A stretch of 10,632 nucleotides of DNA, from assembly GCA_036004405.1 (NCBI GenBank), contig DASYRM010000207.1:1-10632 (forward strand), written 5' to 3'. This stretch comes from DASYRM01 sp036004405 (GTDB lineage Bacteria; Acidobacteriota; Vicinamibacteria; Vicinamibacterales; UBA2999). Position numbers and translations under genes: made by a program. Below are positions 1 to 6,900 of the stretch, piece by piece (the stretch's first letter is position 1; each line of letters starts with the position of its first letter). The notes under the pieces were generated by a model that searched no databases, was not told the origin of the DNA, and saw only the letters and a list, made by a program, of their open reading frames with translations.

Positions 1-103
1 TCCCGGCGCTGAGCAGCCGGTTCAGCAGGTCGTAGCGCGGGGCGATGGCGTCGAACATGCCGGCAATGCGATCCGGCGACTTGTCGGGCGGCGCTGCGGC
101 CAT
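1..103 (-). CDS. menG: Demethylmenaquinone methyltransferase MenG/UbiE, N-terminal fragment
   Basis: Only the first 34 codons are in the window; the gene continues past the left edge. It starts with ATG at 103-101. Residues 13-34 carry the N-terminal signature of the UbiE/MenG C-methyltransferases (IAGMFDAIAPRYDLLNRLLS), in which the FDxIAxRYDxxNxxxS stretch precedes the SAM-binding Rossmann fold. Known role of the family: SAM-dependent C-methylation of demethylmenaquinone, the last step of menaquinone synthesis. It begins 13 bases after the prenyltransferase stop, so it is very likely co-transcribed with it and completes the quinone pathway encoded upstream. The Shine-Dalgarno match is modest (a TGAGG about 13 bases upstream). 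The catalytic core is outside the window, so its integrity cannot be judged. Confidence 0.88.
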   Translation of the reverse strand, partial: MAAAPPDKSPDRIAGMFDAIAPRYDLLNRLLSAG

Positions 104-116
104 CGCGGCTCGAACC

Positions 117-968
117 TCACCCGACATAGAGCGCCAGCGCCGTTGAAGCCAGATACACGATGCCCACGTAGCCGTTGAGATCGAAGGCACGCTTGACCTG
201 CGACAGGTCGGAGGCCGACACCAGCGACTGCTCGTACACGAGCAGCGCGGCCACGAAGGCGACGCCGCCGTAGTAGAGCGCGGGCAGGCCGGCCGCGGCT
301 CCGAGCGCGGCCATCACCGCCACCGTGGCGACGTGCATCGCGCGCGAGATGCCGATCGCGGCGGCGACGCCGAACCGCGTCGGGATCGAGCGGAGCCCAT
401 GACCGCGATCGAAGTCCACGTCCTGGCAGGCGTACAGGATGTCGAACCCGCCCACCCAGAGTCCGATGGCCAGGCCGAGGAGCCACGGTTCGGCGCTCAG
501 GCCGCCGCCGGCCGCCAGCCATCCGCCCACCGGCGCGACGGCCATGGCAAGCCCGAGAAAGAGCTGGGTGTACGCCGTGACGCGCTTGGCGAGCGAATAC
601 CAGAAGACGATCGCCAGCGCCACCGGCGCCAGGACGCCGCACACCCAGCCCAGGCGCGTGGCGGCAAAGAGAAAGATCGCCGACGACATGAGCACGAAGA
701 CGACGCCCTCGCGCCGCGTCATCGCGCCGCGCGGCAGTTCGCGCATCGACGTCCGCGGGTTGAGCGCGTCGAAGTGCGCGTCCACCACCCGGTTGAACCC
801 CATGGCGGCGCTGCGCGCGCTGACCATGCAGACGACGATCCACGCCACCTGCGTCCAGGAGAACGGCTGCGTGCGCCACGCCAGCAGCGCCCCGGTGAGC
901 GCGAACGGCAGCGCGAACACCGAGTGGCTGAAGCGGACGAACGAGAGGTAGGTCGCGAGTCTGGTCAT
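117..968 (-). CDS. mqnP: UbiA-family prenyltransferase of the futalosine menaquinone pathway (MqnP type)
   Basis: A 283-residue polytopic membrane protein. The first Asp-rich motif is NxxxDxxxD at N59/D63/D67 and the second is DxDxD at D183/D185/D187, followed by RSIP; both bind the Mg-diphosphate of the prenyl donor in UbiA enzymes. The rest is hydrophobic and fits the family's roughly nine helices. The likely reaction is attachment of a polyprenyl tail to the bicyclic naphthoate made by the Mqn enzymes. UbiA enzymes for ubiquinone look similar, but the flanking mqnC/mqnA and menG genes favour menaquinone. The chosen ATG (968-966) forms an ATGA overlap with the deaminase stop (967-965), which indicates translational coupling; there is little Shine-Dalgarno sequence of its own. 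The frame stays open far upstream, but that part is a shadow of the deaminase gene. All catalytic motifs are intact. Confidence 0.9.
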   Translation of the reverse strand: MTRLATYLSFVRFSHSVFALPFALTGALLAWRTQPFSWTQVAWIVVCMVSARSAAMGFNRVVDAHFDALNPRTSMRELPRGAMTRREGVVFVLMSSAIFLFAATRLGWVCGVLAPVALAIVFWYSLAKRVTAYTQLFLGLAMAVAPVGGWLAAGGGLSAEPWLLGLAIGLWVGGFDILYACQDVDFDRGHGLRSIPTRFGVAAAIGISRAMHVATVAVMAALGAAAGLPALYYGGVAFVAALLVYEQSLVSASDLSQVKRAFDLNGYVGIVYLASTALALYVG

Positions 969-2191
969 GCCTGCGGCGGCGGGAACGGCATCTCGCACCT
1001 CATCTCGGTAGTGAGGCCGGACAGCAGGTATTCTTCCACATCGGTCACGCCGCCCGGCACGCCGACGCTGACCAGCGCCGCGCGCTTTCCCGGCTCCAGG
1101 CTGCCGTAGTCGCGCTCGAATCCCAGGGCGCGCGCCCCGATGAGCGTGGCGCTCTCGAGCAGGCGCCGTGCCGGCACCTCGGGCGCCAGACGGCGCGCTT
1201 CGGCGAGCTCGCTGAAGAGATTCAGATCCGCCACGCTTGCCAGGCTGTCGGTACCGAACGCGACGGGCACTCCAGCGGCATAGAAGTCGGCCAGCGGCGG
1301 CTCGCCGGCACCGACATAGGCGTTGCTGCGCGGACAGGACACGAGCGTCGCTCCGATGTCGCGAACACGCGCGATGTCCGCGCCCGTGCACTGCACCCCA
1401 TGGACGATCAGGGTCGCCGCGTTCAGAAACCCACGCTGCTGCAGATACGCGACCGGCGATGCCGCCGGCGGCTGCCACGCGTCGCTCCAGACGCCGAGCG
1501 TCTCGAGCAGGGCGCGCCACGGGCCCGTGCCATCGGCCAGGAGCTGCACTTCCTCCTGCCCTTCCGCCAGGTGCACGGTCGTCGGCGAGCCGTGGGCACG
1601 GGTGTCGCGACCGATGGCGTCGAACAGCGCCGGCGAGACCGAGTACGGCGCATGCGGGGCCACGCTGAATCGGATCTCGAGCCCGTCATCAGCGGCCGCC
1701 CGCTGCTCGGCGTCGACGCGGACGCGCGCCTCGGCCACGTGCGCGTCGGGTTGCGAACTGTTGAACCCCAGCAGCTCGTAGAACACGCGCGCCGCCATCC
1801 GCGACTCACGCAGCGCGCTCAAGACCCCCAGAGCGTTGCTGACATCGCCGAACAGCACGGTGCCGCTTTCCACCGCCTCGCCGACCGCTTCGGTGGCGCA
1901 GGCCTCGACCTCCGCCGGGTCTGGCGGCGTCTGGCGGGCGGCCAGCAGCGGCCGCACCCAATCGGTGAAGCGCGCCGCGCGCGGAATCCGGCCGCGCAGG
2001 TAGGACAGCTCCAGATGGGTGTGCGCGTTGACGAGGCCCGGCATCAGCACGCGGCGGCCGAGGTTGATCGCGCCAGGCGGCGCGGTCGGTTCGACCGCGA
2101 CGATCCGGCCGTCCTCGATGGTGACCGAGCCGCCTTGGAGCGGCGGGCCGGCGATCGGCAGGACCCAGTCGGCCCGGATGCTACTGAGCAA
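965..2191 (-). CDS. Aminodeoxyfutalosine deaminase-type amidohydrolase
   Basis: A 408-residue metal-dependent hydrolase of the amidohydrolase superfamily. The expected metal and catalytic residues are present in order: HxH at H57/H59 (AHTHLE), H180 (APHAPYS), H207 followed by E210 (HLAEG), H264 (VHG) and D315 (GTDSLAS). Short beta-strand segments at both ends form the composite domain typical of the family. Similar enzymes deaminate aminodeoxyfutalosine to futalosine, other adenosine-like compounds, or guanine; position between mqnC and mqnP points to aminodeoxyfutalosine. The only start that keeps the first beta strand is TTG at 2191-2189, overlapping the mqnC stop (2183-2181) by 11 bases. 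There is no convincing ribosome binding site, so translation probably depends on termination of mqnC. If the product is futalosine, a futalosine hydrolase (MqnB) is needed and is not in this window. Confidence 0.85.
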   Translation of the reverse strand: MLSSIRADWVLPIAGPPLQGGSVTIEDGRIVAVEPTAPPGAINLGRRVLMPGLVNAHTHLELSYLRGRIPRAARFTDWVRPLLAARQTPPDPAEVEACATEAVGEAVESGTVLFGDVSNALGVLSALRESRMAARVFYELLGFNSSQPDAHVAEARVRVDAEQRAAADDGLEIRFSVAPHAPYSVSPALFDAIGRDTRAHGSPTTVHLAEGQEEVQLLADGTGPWRALLETLGVWSDAWQPPAASPVAYLQQRGFLNAATLIVHGVQCTGADIARVRDIGATLVSCPRSNAYVGAGEPPLADFYAAGVPVAFGTDSLASVADLNLFSELAEARRLAPEVPARRLLESATLIGARALGFERDYGSLEPGKRAALVSVGVPGGVTDVEEYLLSGLTTEMRCEMPFPPPQA

Positions 2192-3410
2192 GTCGGAGGG
2201 CTTTGCCGGTGCGGCTGCGCGCCGGATAGTTCTTCAGCTCCTCGGGCACCGAGGTGTCGCCCTCGGCGCGGGCGGTGGCGAGCGCCAGCATCCGCGGCAC
2301 GTCGCGCTCGCGGAACACCGGATCCCCGAGGACTTCGTAGTGCATGTTGCGGCGCTTGGCCACGAAGCCCGCCGCTTCGACGTTGCTGACGATCTCGACC
2401 TCGTCCATGCAGTAGCTGGCCCCGGCCGCCCGCACGACGTTCTCCTCGATCATCACGCTGCCCATGTCGTTGGCGCCGTAGGCCAGGCTCAACTGCCCCA
2501 CCTTGCCGCCCTGCGTCACCCACGACGCCTGCAGGTTGTCGAAGTTGTCGAGGACGATGCGCGCGATTGCGAGCGTCCGCAGATAGTCCACGCCGGTCGC
2601 TTCGTAGCCGCCGTGCTCGGTGTGCTCGGGCTGATAGCTCCAGGTGATGAACGCCGTGAAGCCGCCGGTCTCGTCCTGCAGATCGCGCAGCCGCAGCATG
2701 TGCTCGATGCGGTCTTCGTCGGTGTCCACCGTGCCGTACATCATGGTGGCGGTGGTGCGCAGGCCGGCCTGGTGCGCCTCGCGCATGATGTCGATCCACT
2801 CGTCGGCGCTCGCCTTCGAGTAGCAGTTGAGCGCCTTACGGACCCGGTCCACCAGAATCTCGGCGCCGCCGCCGGGGATGCTGTCGAGCCCGCCCGCGAT
2901 CAGCCGGTCGATCACCTGGCGCGTCGTCAGGCCGTTCAGCCGTGAGATGTGCAGGACCTCGGGCGGCGACAGCGCGTGCAGCTTGAAGTCGGGATACTTC
3001 GCCTTGATGGTGCGGAACAGATCCTCGTACCACTGAATCGGAAGGTCCGGGTTGTGGCCGCCCTGCAGCAGCAGCTGATTGCCGCCCAGATCGATGGTCT
3101 CCTGGATCTTGGCGAGGATCTCCTCGAACCCCAGCACGTAGCCGTCCGGCGATCCCACCGTGCGGTAGAACGCGCAGAAGTTGCAGCGCGCCACGCACAG
3201 GTTCGTGTAGTTGACGTTGCGGTCGATGATGTAGGTGACCGTGCGTGACGGGTGCTTGCGGGCGCGGATGCCGTCCGCGAGCCACCCGAGCAGCATCGCC
3301 GGCGCCTCGCGATAGAGCCGCAGCGCCTCGGCGCGATCCACGCGGCCGCCGTCGGCGACCTTGTCCGCCAGCTGTTCGATAGTCACGTCAGAGCCCACGC
3401 TAGATTCCAC
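2181..3410 (-). CDS. mqnC: Cyclic dehypoxanthinyl futalosine synthase (radical SAM)
   Basis: A 409-residue radical SAM enzyme. The [4Fe-4S]-binding CX3CX2C motif is C72, C76 and C79 (CVARCNFC), followed by AFYR as in MqnC. Further family signatures are LLLQGGHNPDL (the GGxxP-type segment), SIPGGGAEIL, TATMMYG and the C-terminal LAYGANDMGSVMIEENVV. The known reaction is radical cyclisation of dehypoxanthine futalosine to the spirocyclic precursor of naphthoate. It lies two bases after mqnA and overlaps the deaminase, so it belongs to the menaquinone operon. The start used is GTG at 3410-3408, with GGAG about 11 bases upstream inside the end of mqnA; in-frame GTG codons at residues 5 and 9 are alternatives. 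Nothing is missing, in sharp contrast to the MqnE-like protein two genes upstream. Confidence 0.96.
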   Translation of the reverse strand: MESSVGSDVTIEQLADKVADGGRVDRAEALRLYREAPAMLLGWLADGIRARKHPSRTVTYIIDRNVNYTNLCVARCNFCAFYRTVGSPDGYVLGFEEILAKIQETIDLGGNQLLLQGGHNPDLPIQWYEDLFRTIKAKYPDFKLHALSPPEVLHISRLNGLTTRQVIDRLIAGGLDSIPGGGAEILVDRVRKALNCYSKASADEWIDIMREAHQAGLRTTATMMYGTVDTDEDRIEHMLRLRDLQDETGGFTAFITWSYQPEHTEHGGYEATGVDYLRTLAIARIVLDNFDNLQASWVTQGGKVGQLSLAYGANDMGSVMIEENVVRAAGASYCMDEVEIVSNVEAAGFVAKRRNMHYEVLGDPVFRERDVPRMLALATARAEGDTSVPEELKNYPARSRTGKALRLAQ

Positions 3411-3412
3411 CG

Positions 3413-4198
3413 TCAGAAGAACTCCACGTCGCGCCGCGGCGCCAGGCCGAGGGCGGCGGCGCGGTCCAGGAACAGCTGCAGCCCCGCCACTTCCTCCGGG
3501 CCAAGCCCGTAGCGCACATTATCCCTTAGGTAGATGGCGGCCCGGGCCGCCCGTGGCGGGTCGTCGGGGGCATATTCCTCGGCAATGGCCGGGACATTGG
3601 CCAGCCCCTCGTCGCGCGCCGCCTGCAGCGCCTGCACGTCGTCCGCGGTGAGCGCGCCCGCCCGCCCCGTCCAGGCCGCAAAGACGAACGGCAGTCCGGT
3701 CATGGCCAGCCAGGTCTCGCCGAGGTCGATCTTCGTGAGGCCCAGGGCGGCCGCATCGGCCTCGAGCGCGGGGTCGCCGATGAGGAGCGCCGCGTCATGC
3801 GTGGCGGTCATCGCCTCGAGACTCGGCCCCTGCGGCACGAACGCAGGCGCGATCTTGAACCAGTCGTGGCACAGCACCCGCGTGAGCGCCACCGAGGTGC
3901 GGGAACTGGTGTCGAGCGCGATCGTCCGGACGTCGGTGATCGGCTTCTTCGCGAAGATGGCAACCGAGGTGACCGGTCCTCGCGCGCCGATGCCGATCCC
4001 CGGCACGAAGCGATAGTCGGGTGCGTGCAGGTACTCGATCGACGGCGTGAGGCCGAGGTCTACCTGCCCCGCCTGCAGCAGGCTGGCGCAGACGGCCGGC
4101 AGGTCGTAGCGCATCGTCCAGCGGCCGGGATTGCGGTCGAGGGCCCAGGTGAGCGGCCTGGCATTGAGATACCCAACCGCACCGATCCGCACGCTCAT
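3413..4198 (-). CDS. mqnA: Chorismate dehydratase
   Basis: A 261-residue protein with a periplasmic-binding-protein-like fold but no signal peptide, as expected for cytoplasmic MqnA. Recognisable elements are the N-terminal IGAVGYLNARPL (residues 5-16), VDLGLTPSIEYL, the SRTSVALTRVL hinge segment, the GDPAL stretch and the LPFVFAAW strand. The family dehydrates chorismate to 3-[(1-carboxyvinyl)oxy]benzoate, the first step of the futalosine route and the substrate of MqnE. Its ATG (4198-4196) overlaps the stop of the MqnE-like gene as ATGA, and no Shine-Dalgarno sequence is visible, so it is probably translated by re-initiation after that gene. That coupling means loss of the upstream frame could lower MqnA output, one possible reason why the MqnE-like frame is retained. 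Confidence 0.94.
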   Translation of the reverse strand: MSVRIGAVGYLNARPLTWALDRNPGRWTMRYDLPAVCASLLQAGQVDLGLTPSIEYLHAPDYRFVPGIGIGARGPVTSVAIFAKKPITDVRTIALDTSSRTSVALTRVLCHDWFKIAPAFVPQGPSLEAMTATHDAALLIGDPALEADAAALGLTKIDLGETWLAMTGLPFVFAAWTGRAGALTADDVQALQAARDEGLANVPAIAEEYAPDDPPRAARAAIYLRDNVRYGLGPEEVAGLQLFLDRAAALGLAPRRDVEFF

Positions 4199-5097
4199 GC
4201 GGTCGGTGCCGCGGCGCGACCGCCGCGCTCGACCGGCTCGAAGCCCGCCGCTTCCACGTTGCGGCGAATCTCTTCGAGCGGCGCGCGGCGCCGGCCTTCG
4301 GGCGCGTCATCCGACGCCGACACGCCGTCCACGTCGTCGGCGCCGAAGGTCAGGGCCACCTGCGCGAGCTTGGGGCCGTAGCGGAGCCAGTCCACCTGGA
4401 TGTGCGGCACTCGAGGGGCCGCCAGACGCGCGATGGCCACGGCTTTCACGTCCTCGTAGCCGGTGGTCGGCTTGAAGGCACTCAGCGACAGCGGCAGCGG
4501 GTTGATCGACTCGATGATCGGGAAGCGCTGCTGCAGCGCCCCGATGGCGAGCCAGAAAGCGGCTGGACTGCCGGCATGCGGCTTCGACAGATGGAGACGG
4601 ACGCGCTCGAAGCCGGCCTTGGCCATCGCTTCGACGGCGGCGGCCGGCTCGCCCACGGTGTCGAGCGCGACGACGGCCAGGCCTTCCAGCCCCGCGTCGC
4701 GCAGCCGGGTCAGCACGATGACCGGGCGCTCGTTGGCCGCGGCCGCGAAGCGCTCCACGTCGGTCCACGAGAATCCCGTCAATGCGCGCGACCCCGCCAC
4801 CGCCCGGGCGCTGCCGATGGCGCTGAGCGCGATGTCGAGCGTGTCGGGGGCGCCGCTGATGCGCACCTCGCCCGCCGCTGGCGGCACCGCGTCGGCGAAC
4901 GAACGGTCGAAGGCACAGACGGCGACGCGCACGTAGGTCACCCGCGCCCCGTGCAGGCGGCGCTTGAGCGCGTCGGCCAGCATGCCGGCCGGGAGAATGT
5001 CGGGGCTCGACGCGAGCGCTTCGACGACGGAGGGCTCGAGGTCGCCGCCGGCGACGATGTGGTCCAGATACTGATCGAAGGGGGAAGCGGCAATCAT
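4195..5097 (-). CDS. MqnE-like (aminofutalosine synthase-related) protein lacking the radical-SAM cluster motif
   Basis: A 300-residue protein, shorter than MqnE (roughly 370-390). Residues about 217-294 match the MqnE/MqnC C-terminus: VKAVAIARL, VPHIQVDW, AQVALTFGADDVDGVS, and LEEIRRNVEAAGFEPVER. Residues 8-55 also resemble the helical N-terminus ending in RVTY. Where MqnE has about 12-16 residues with CX3CX2C, this protein jumps from VTYVR to VAVCAFDR, so only C61 remains, in the position of the third cluster cysteine; it is the sole cysteine in the protein. The GGGAE motif is also gone (AGLEGLAVVALD). It therefore should not bind a standard [4Fe-4S]/SAM centre. The frame is intact, starts at ATG 5097-5095 after a strong AGGAGAAGGA, and overlaps mqnA by ATGA. 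It may be a pseudoenzyme partner, scaffold or decayed copy; its function is unknown. Confidence 0.82.
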   Translation of the reverse strand: MIAASPFDQYLDHIVAGGDLEPSVVEALASSPDILPAGMLADALKRRLHGARVTYVRVAVCAFDRSFADAVPPAAGEVRISGAPDTLDIALSAIGSARAVAGSRALTGFSWTDVERFAAAANERPVIVLTRLRDAGLEGLAVVALDTVGEPAAAVEAMAKAGFERVRLHLSKPHAGSPAAFWLAIGALQQRFPIIESINPLPLSLSAFKPTTGYEDVKAVAIARLAAPRVPHIQVDWLRYGPKLAQVALTFGADDVDGVSASDDAPEGRRRAPLEEIRRNVEAAGFEPVERGGRAAAPTA

Positions 5098-5102
5098 GGT
5101 TG

Positions 5103-5112
5103 TCCTTCTCCT
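5103..5112 (-). promoter_or_regulatory. Strong ribosome binding site of the MqnE-like gene
   Basis: On the minus strand the bases just before ATG 5097 read AGGAGAAGGA and then CAACC. This is one of the clearest Shine-Dalgarno sequences in the window. It lies in the 22-base gap after the oxidoreductase stop, at the first gene of the menaquinone block. Because mqnA has no visible site of its own and overlaps this gene, this site probably sets ribosome entry for both. Confidence 0.6.
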
Positions 5113-5119
5113 GCGGCTC

Positions 5120-6079
5120 CTAACGACCGCTGCTCATCGCATCCGCGACGCGTGTCGCGAGCGTCAAGGCGTCGCGGCCGGCCGCCGCGGTGACGCTGGG
5201 GGCGCGACCCTCGACCACCGCGTGCACGAAGTCGGTGAGCTCGCGCCGCAGCGGCTCCTCGTCGGCGACCGTGAGGCGTCCGCCTTCGATCGAGGGGCGC
5301 CCGTCGCCCGCGACCAGACGGTACACCTCCACCTCCCGCGCGGCAAAGTCGATCGAGACGTACGACGCCCGCTGGAAGAACCGCGCCTTGCGTACGCGGT
5401 CGCGGCTGATCCGGCTCGCGGTCAGGTTGGCGATGCACCCCGAGGCAAACCGGAGCCGGGCGTTGGCGATGTCGGTCTTGGGCGTGAGCACGTTGACGCC
5501 CACCGCCTCGATGTCCACCACCTCGGAGCCGACCGCGGCGAGCAGCAGATCGAGATCGTGAATCATCAGGTCGAAGATGACGTCCACGTCGAGGCTGCGG
5601 TCCGGAAACGCCCCGAGCCGGTGGACTTCGATGAAGCGCGGGTCGGCGATATGCGGCAGTGCCGCCGCTACCGCGGGATTGAAGCGCTCGGAATGCCCGG
5701 CGGCGCACACCACGCCGCGGAGTGCGGCCGCGTCCACGATGCGCGTCGCGTCGGCCACCGAGCTGGCCAGCGGCTTCTCCACCAGCACGGCGGCGCCGGC
5801 GTCGATGCAGCCGACGGCGATCTCGGTGTGCGATTCGGTCGGGACGGCAATCGTCACGGCGTCGACGCGCCCTCGGATCTCGCGCCAATCCTCGAGGGCT
5901 TCCCCGCCGTGAATGCCGGCAACCTCGGCGGCGCGCCCCGGCGCCGTATCGACAATCGCCACGAGATCCACGCCGGCCATGTCCGCCAGCAGGCGCGCGT
6001 GATGGCGGCCCAGGTGGCCGACCCCGATCACCGCTACCCGGAGTGGCCGGCCCGCCGGGCCGGGGCGCAGGTCAGGCAC
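5120..6079 (-). CDS. Gfo/Idh/MocA-family oxidoreductase, probable UDP-GlcNAc 3-dehydrogenase (GnnA-like)
   Basis: A 319-residue NAD(P)-dependent dehydrogenase. The N-terminal Rossmann fold begins RVAVIGVGHLG (GxGxxG at 19-24), followed by the hallmark VEKP (E101-K102-P103), GHSERFNPAV (128-137) and DLMIHDLDL (170-178, catalytic-type H174). GHxxRFNPAV and the position next to lpxI and lpxA are typical of the GnnA/UDP-GlcNAc 3-dehydrogenase group, which oxidises the sugar 3-OH so that the aminotransferase GnnB can make the 2,3-diamino sugar of some lipid A types. No gnnB is in this window, so other sugar substrates remain possible. The start chosen is GTG 6079-6077, overlapping the lpxI stop by 8 bases; the frame runs open to 6214 but that stretch is lpxI in another frame and Arg/Pro-rich. 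Confidence 0.8.
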   Translation of the reverse strand: MPDLRPGPAGRPLRVAVIGVGHLGRHHARLLADMAGVDLVAIVDTAPGRAAEVAGIHGGEALEDWREIRGRVDAVTIAVPTESHTEIAVGCIDAGAAVLVEKPLASSVADATRIVDAAALRGVVCAAGHSERFNPAVAAALPHIADPRFIEVHRLGAFPDRSLDVDVIFDLMIHDLDLLLAAVGSEVVDIEAVGVNVLTPKTDIANARLRFASGCIANLTASRISRDRVRKARFFQRASYVSIDFAAREVEVYRLVAGDGRPSIEGGRLTVADEEPLRRELTDFVHAVVEGRAPSVTAAAGRDALTLATRVADAMSSGR

Positions 6080-6893
6080 GCGCCCGTCCGAACACCGCGA
6101 TCTCACCGGCGTCGGCCGCCGCGAACACCGCGGGGCCGTCGAGCACCAGCGTCTTGCCGGCGTCAATCGACAGCGCGGTGGCGCCGGCCGCCCGCATCGC
6201 CTCGATGGTGGCAATCCCGATCACGGGCACGTCGAACCGCATGTCCTGCTTCGGCTTGGCCACCTTCACCACTCGAACGCCGTGGCCGGCAATCTGCCCG
6301 GCGCGTTGAATGACCTCGTCGGTCCCTTCCATCGCCTCCACCGCCACGATGGCGCGCGTCTTCACCGCGACGGTCTGGCCGACGTCGAGCCCCGCGATGG
6401 TGTCGGCGACGCGGTATCCCACGTCGAAGTCCTGGCGCTCGTCGTCGCTCGGGGCCCGCGAGGTCAGCACGCCGGCGCGCGCCAGCAGCGGCGTGAGGAG
6501 CGAAGTGGAATCGATCAGCTCGATGCCGCGGTCGAGCAGCAGGTCGGCGACGGCGCCAATCAAGCCGTCCGTGTTGCGGGAGACCAGCCGCGTCAGCACC
6601 GACAGGAACGTCATGTCGGGGACGATGCCGCCGCTGAAGATCTTGTTGTGTTTGACCTGACCGGCCAGCACGGCGTGAGTCACGCCAGCCTCCTGCAGCA
6701 GCCGGATGCAGGTCCCGAGCTGACCCAGCGAAATCCAGTGAATGGCCGCACCGTGGCGCGTGGCGGCGCCGTTCAGTTCGGGAAACGCCTCTTCCTTGGC
6801 CGCCACCACCGTCACCTCGTGCCCCTGGGCGCGCGCCGCGGCCAGGACGAGGAATGGAAAGGTACCGTTGCCGGCGATGAGCCCCAGTCGCAT
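6072..6893 (-). CDS. lpxI: UDP-2,3-diacylglucosamine pyrophosphatase LpxI
   Basis: A 273-residue member of the LpxI (former DUF1009) family. It starts with the nucleotide-binding-like GLIAGNGTFP (4-13), contains VLAGQVKHNKIF in the first domain, and in the C-terminal domain has VAVEAMEGTDE (183-193) and the diagnostic KPKQDMRFDVPVIG (213-226), whose aspartates belong to the active site in this family. Known role: hydrolysis of UDP-2,3-diacylglucosamine to lipid X plus UMP, the step done by LpxH in Escherichia coli. It acts in the cytoplasm at the inner membrane face. It starts 7 bases after the fabZ-lpxA stop, with GGAGGAG overlapping the end of that gene, so the two are co-translated neighbours. 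lpxB, the next enzyme in the pathway, is not in this window. Confidence 0.94.
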   Translation of the reverse strand: MRLGLIAGNGTFPFLVLAAARAQGHEVTVVAAKEEAFPELNGAATRHGAAIHWISLGQLGTCIRLLQEAGVTHAVLAGQVKHNKIFSGGIVPDMTFLSVLTRLVSRNTDGLIGAVADLLLDRGIELIDSTSLLTPLLARAGVLTSRAPSDDERQDFDVGYRVADTIAGLDVGQTVAVKTRAIVAVEAMEGTDEVIQRAGQIAGHGVRVVKVAKPKQDMRFDVPVIGIATIEAMRAAGATALSIDAGKTLVLDGPAVFAAADAGEIAVFGRARA

Positions 6894-6900
6894 GCCGGCC

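Noticed and set aside
969..1520. Upstream extension of the prenyltransferase frame
   Set aside because: The extra residues are Arg-rich, overlap the deaminase gene in another frame, and the ATG at 968 gives the normal UbiA N-terminus with an ATGA overlap.
4195..5097. Frameshift or sequencing error hiding a normal MqnE cluster motif
   Set aside because: I translated the region around residue 50-75 in frame; both sides align to MqnE in the same frame, and no CX3CX2C-like string was noticed in the translations of the other frames here. A clean in-frame deletion fits better, though an assembly error cannot be wholly excluded.
6080..6214. Upstream extension of the Gfo/Idh/MocA frame to 6214
   Set aside because: It would overlap lpxI by 143 bases and encode an Arg/Pro/Cys-rich stretch unlike the family; GTG 6079 places the Rossmann fold at the usual distance from the start.
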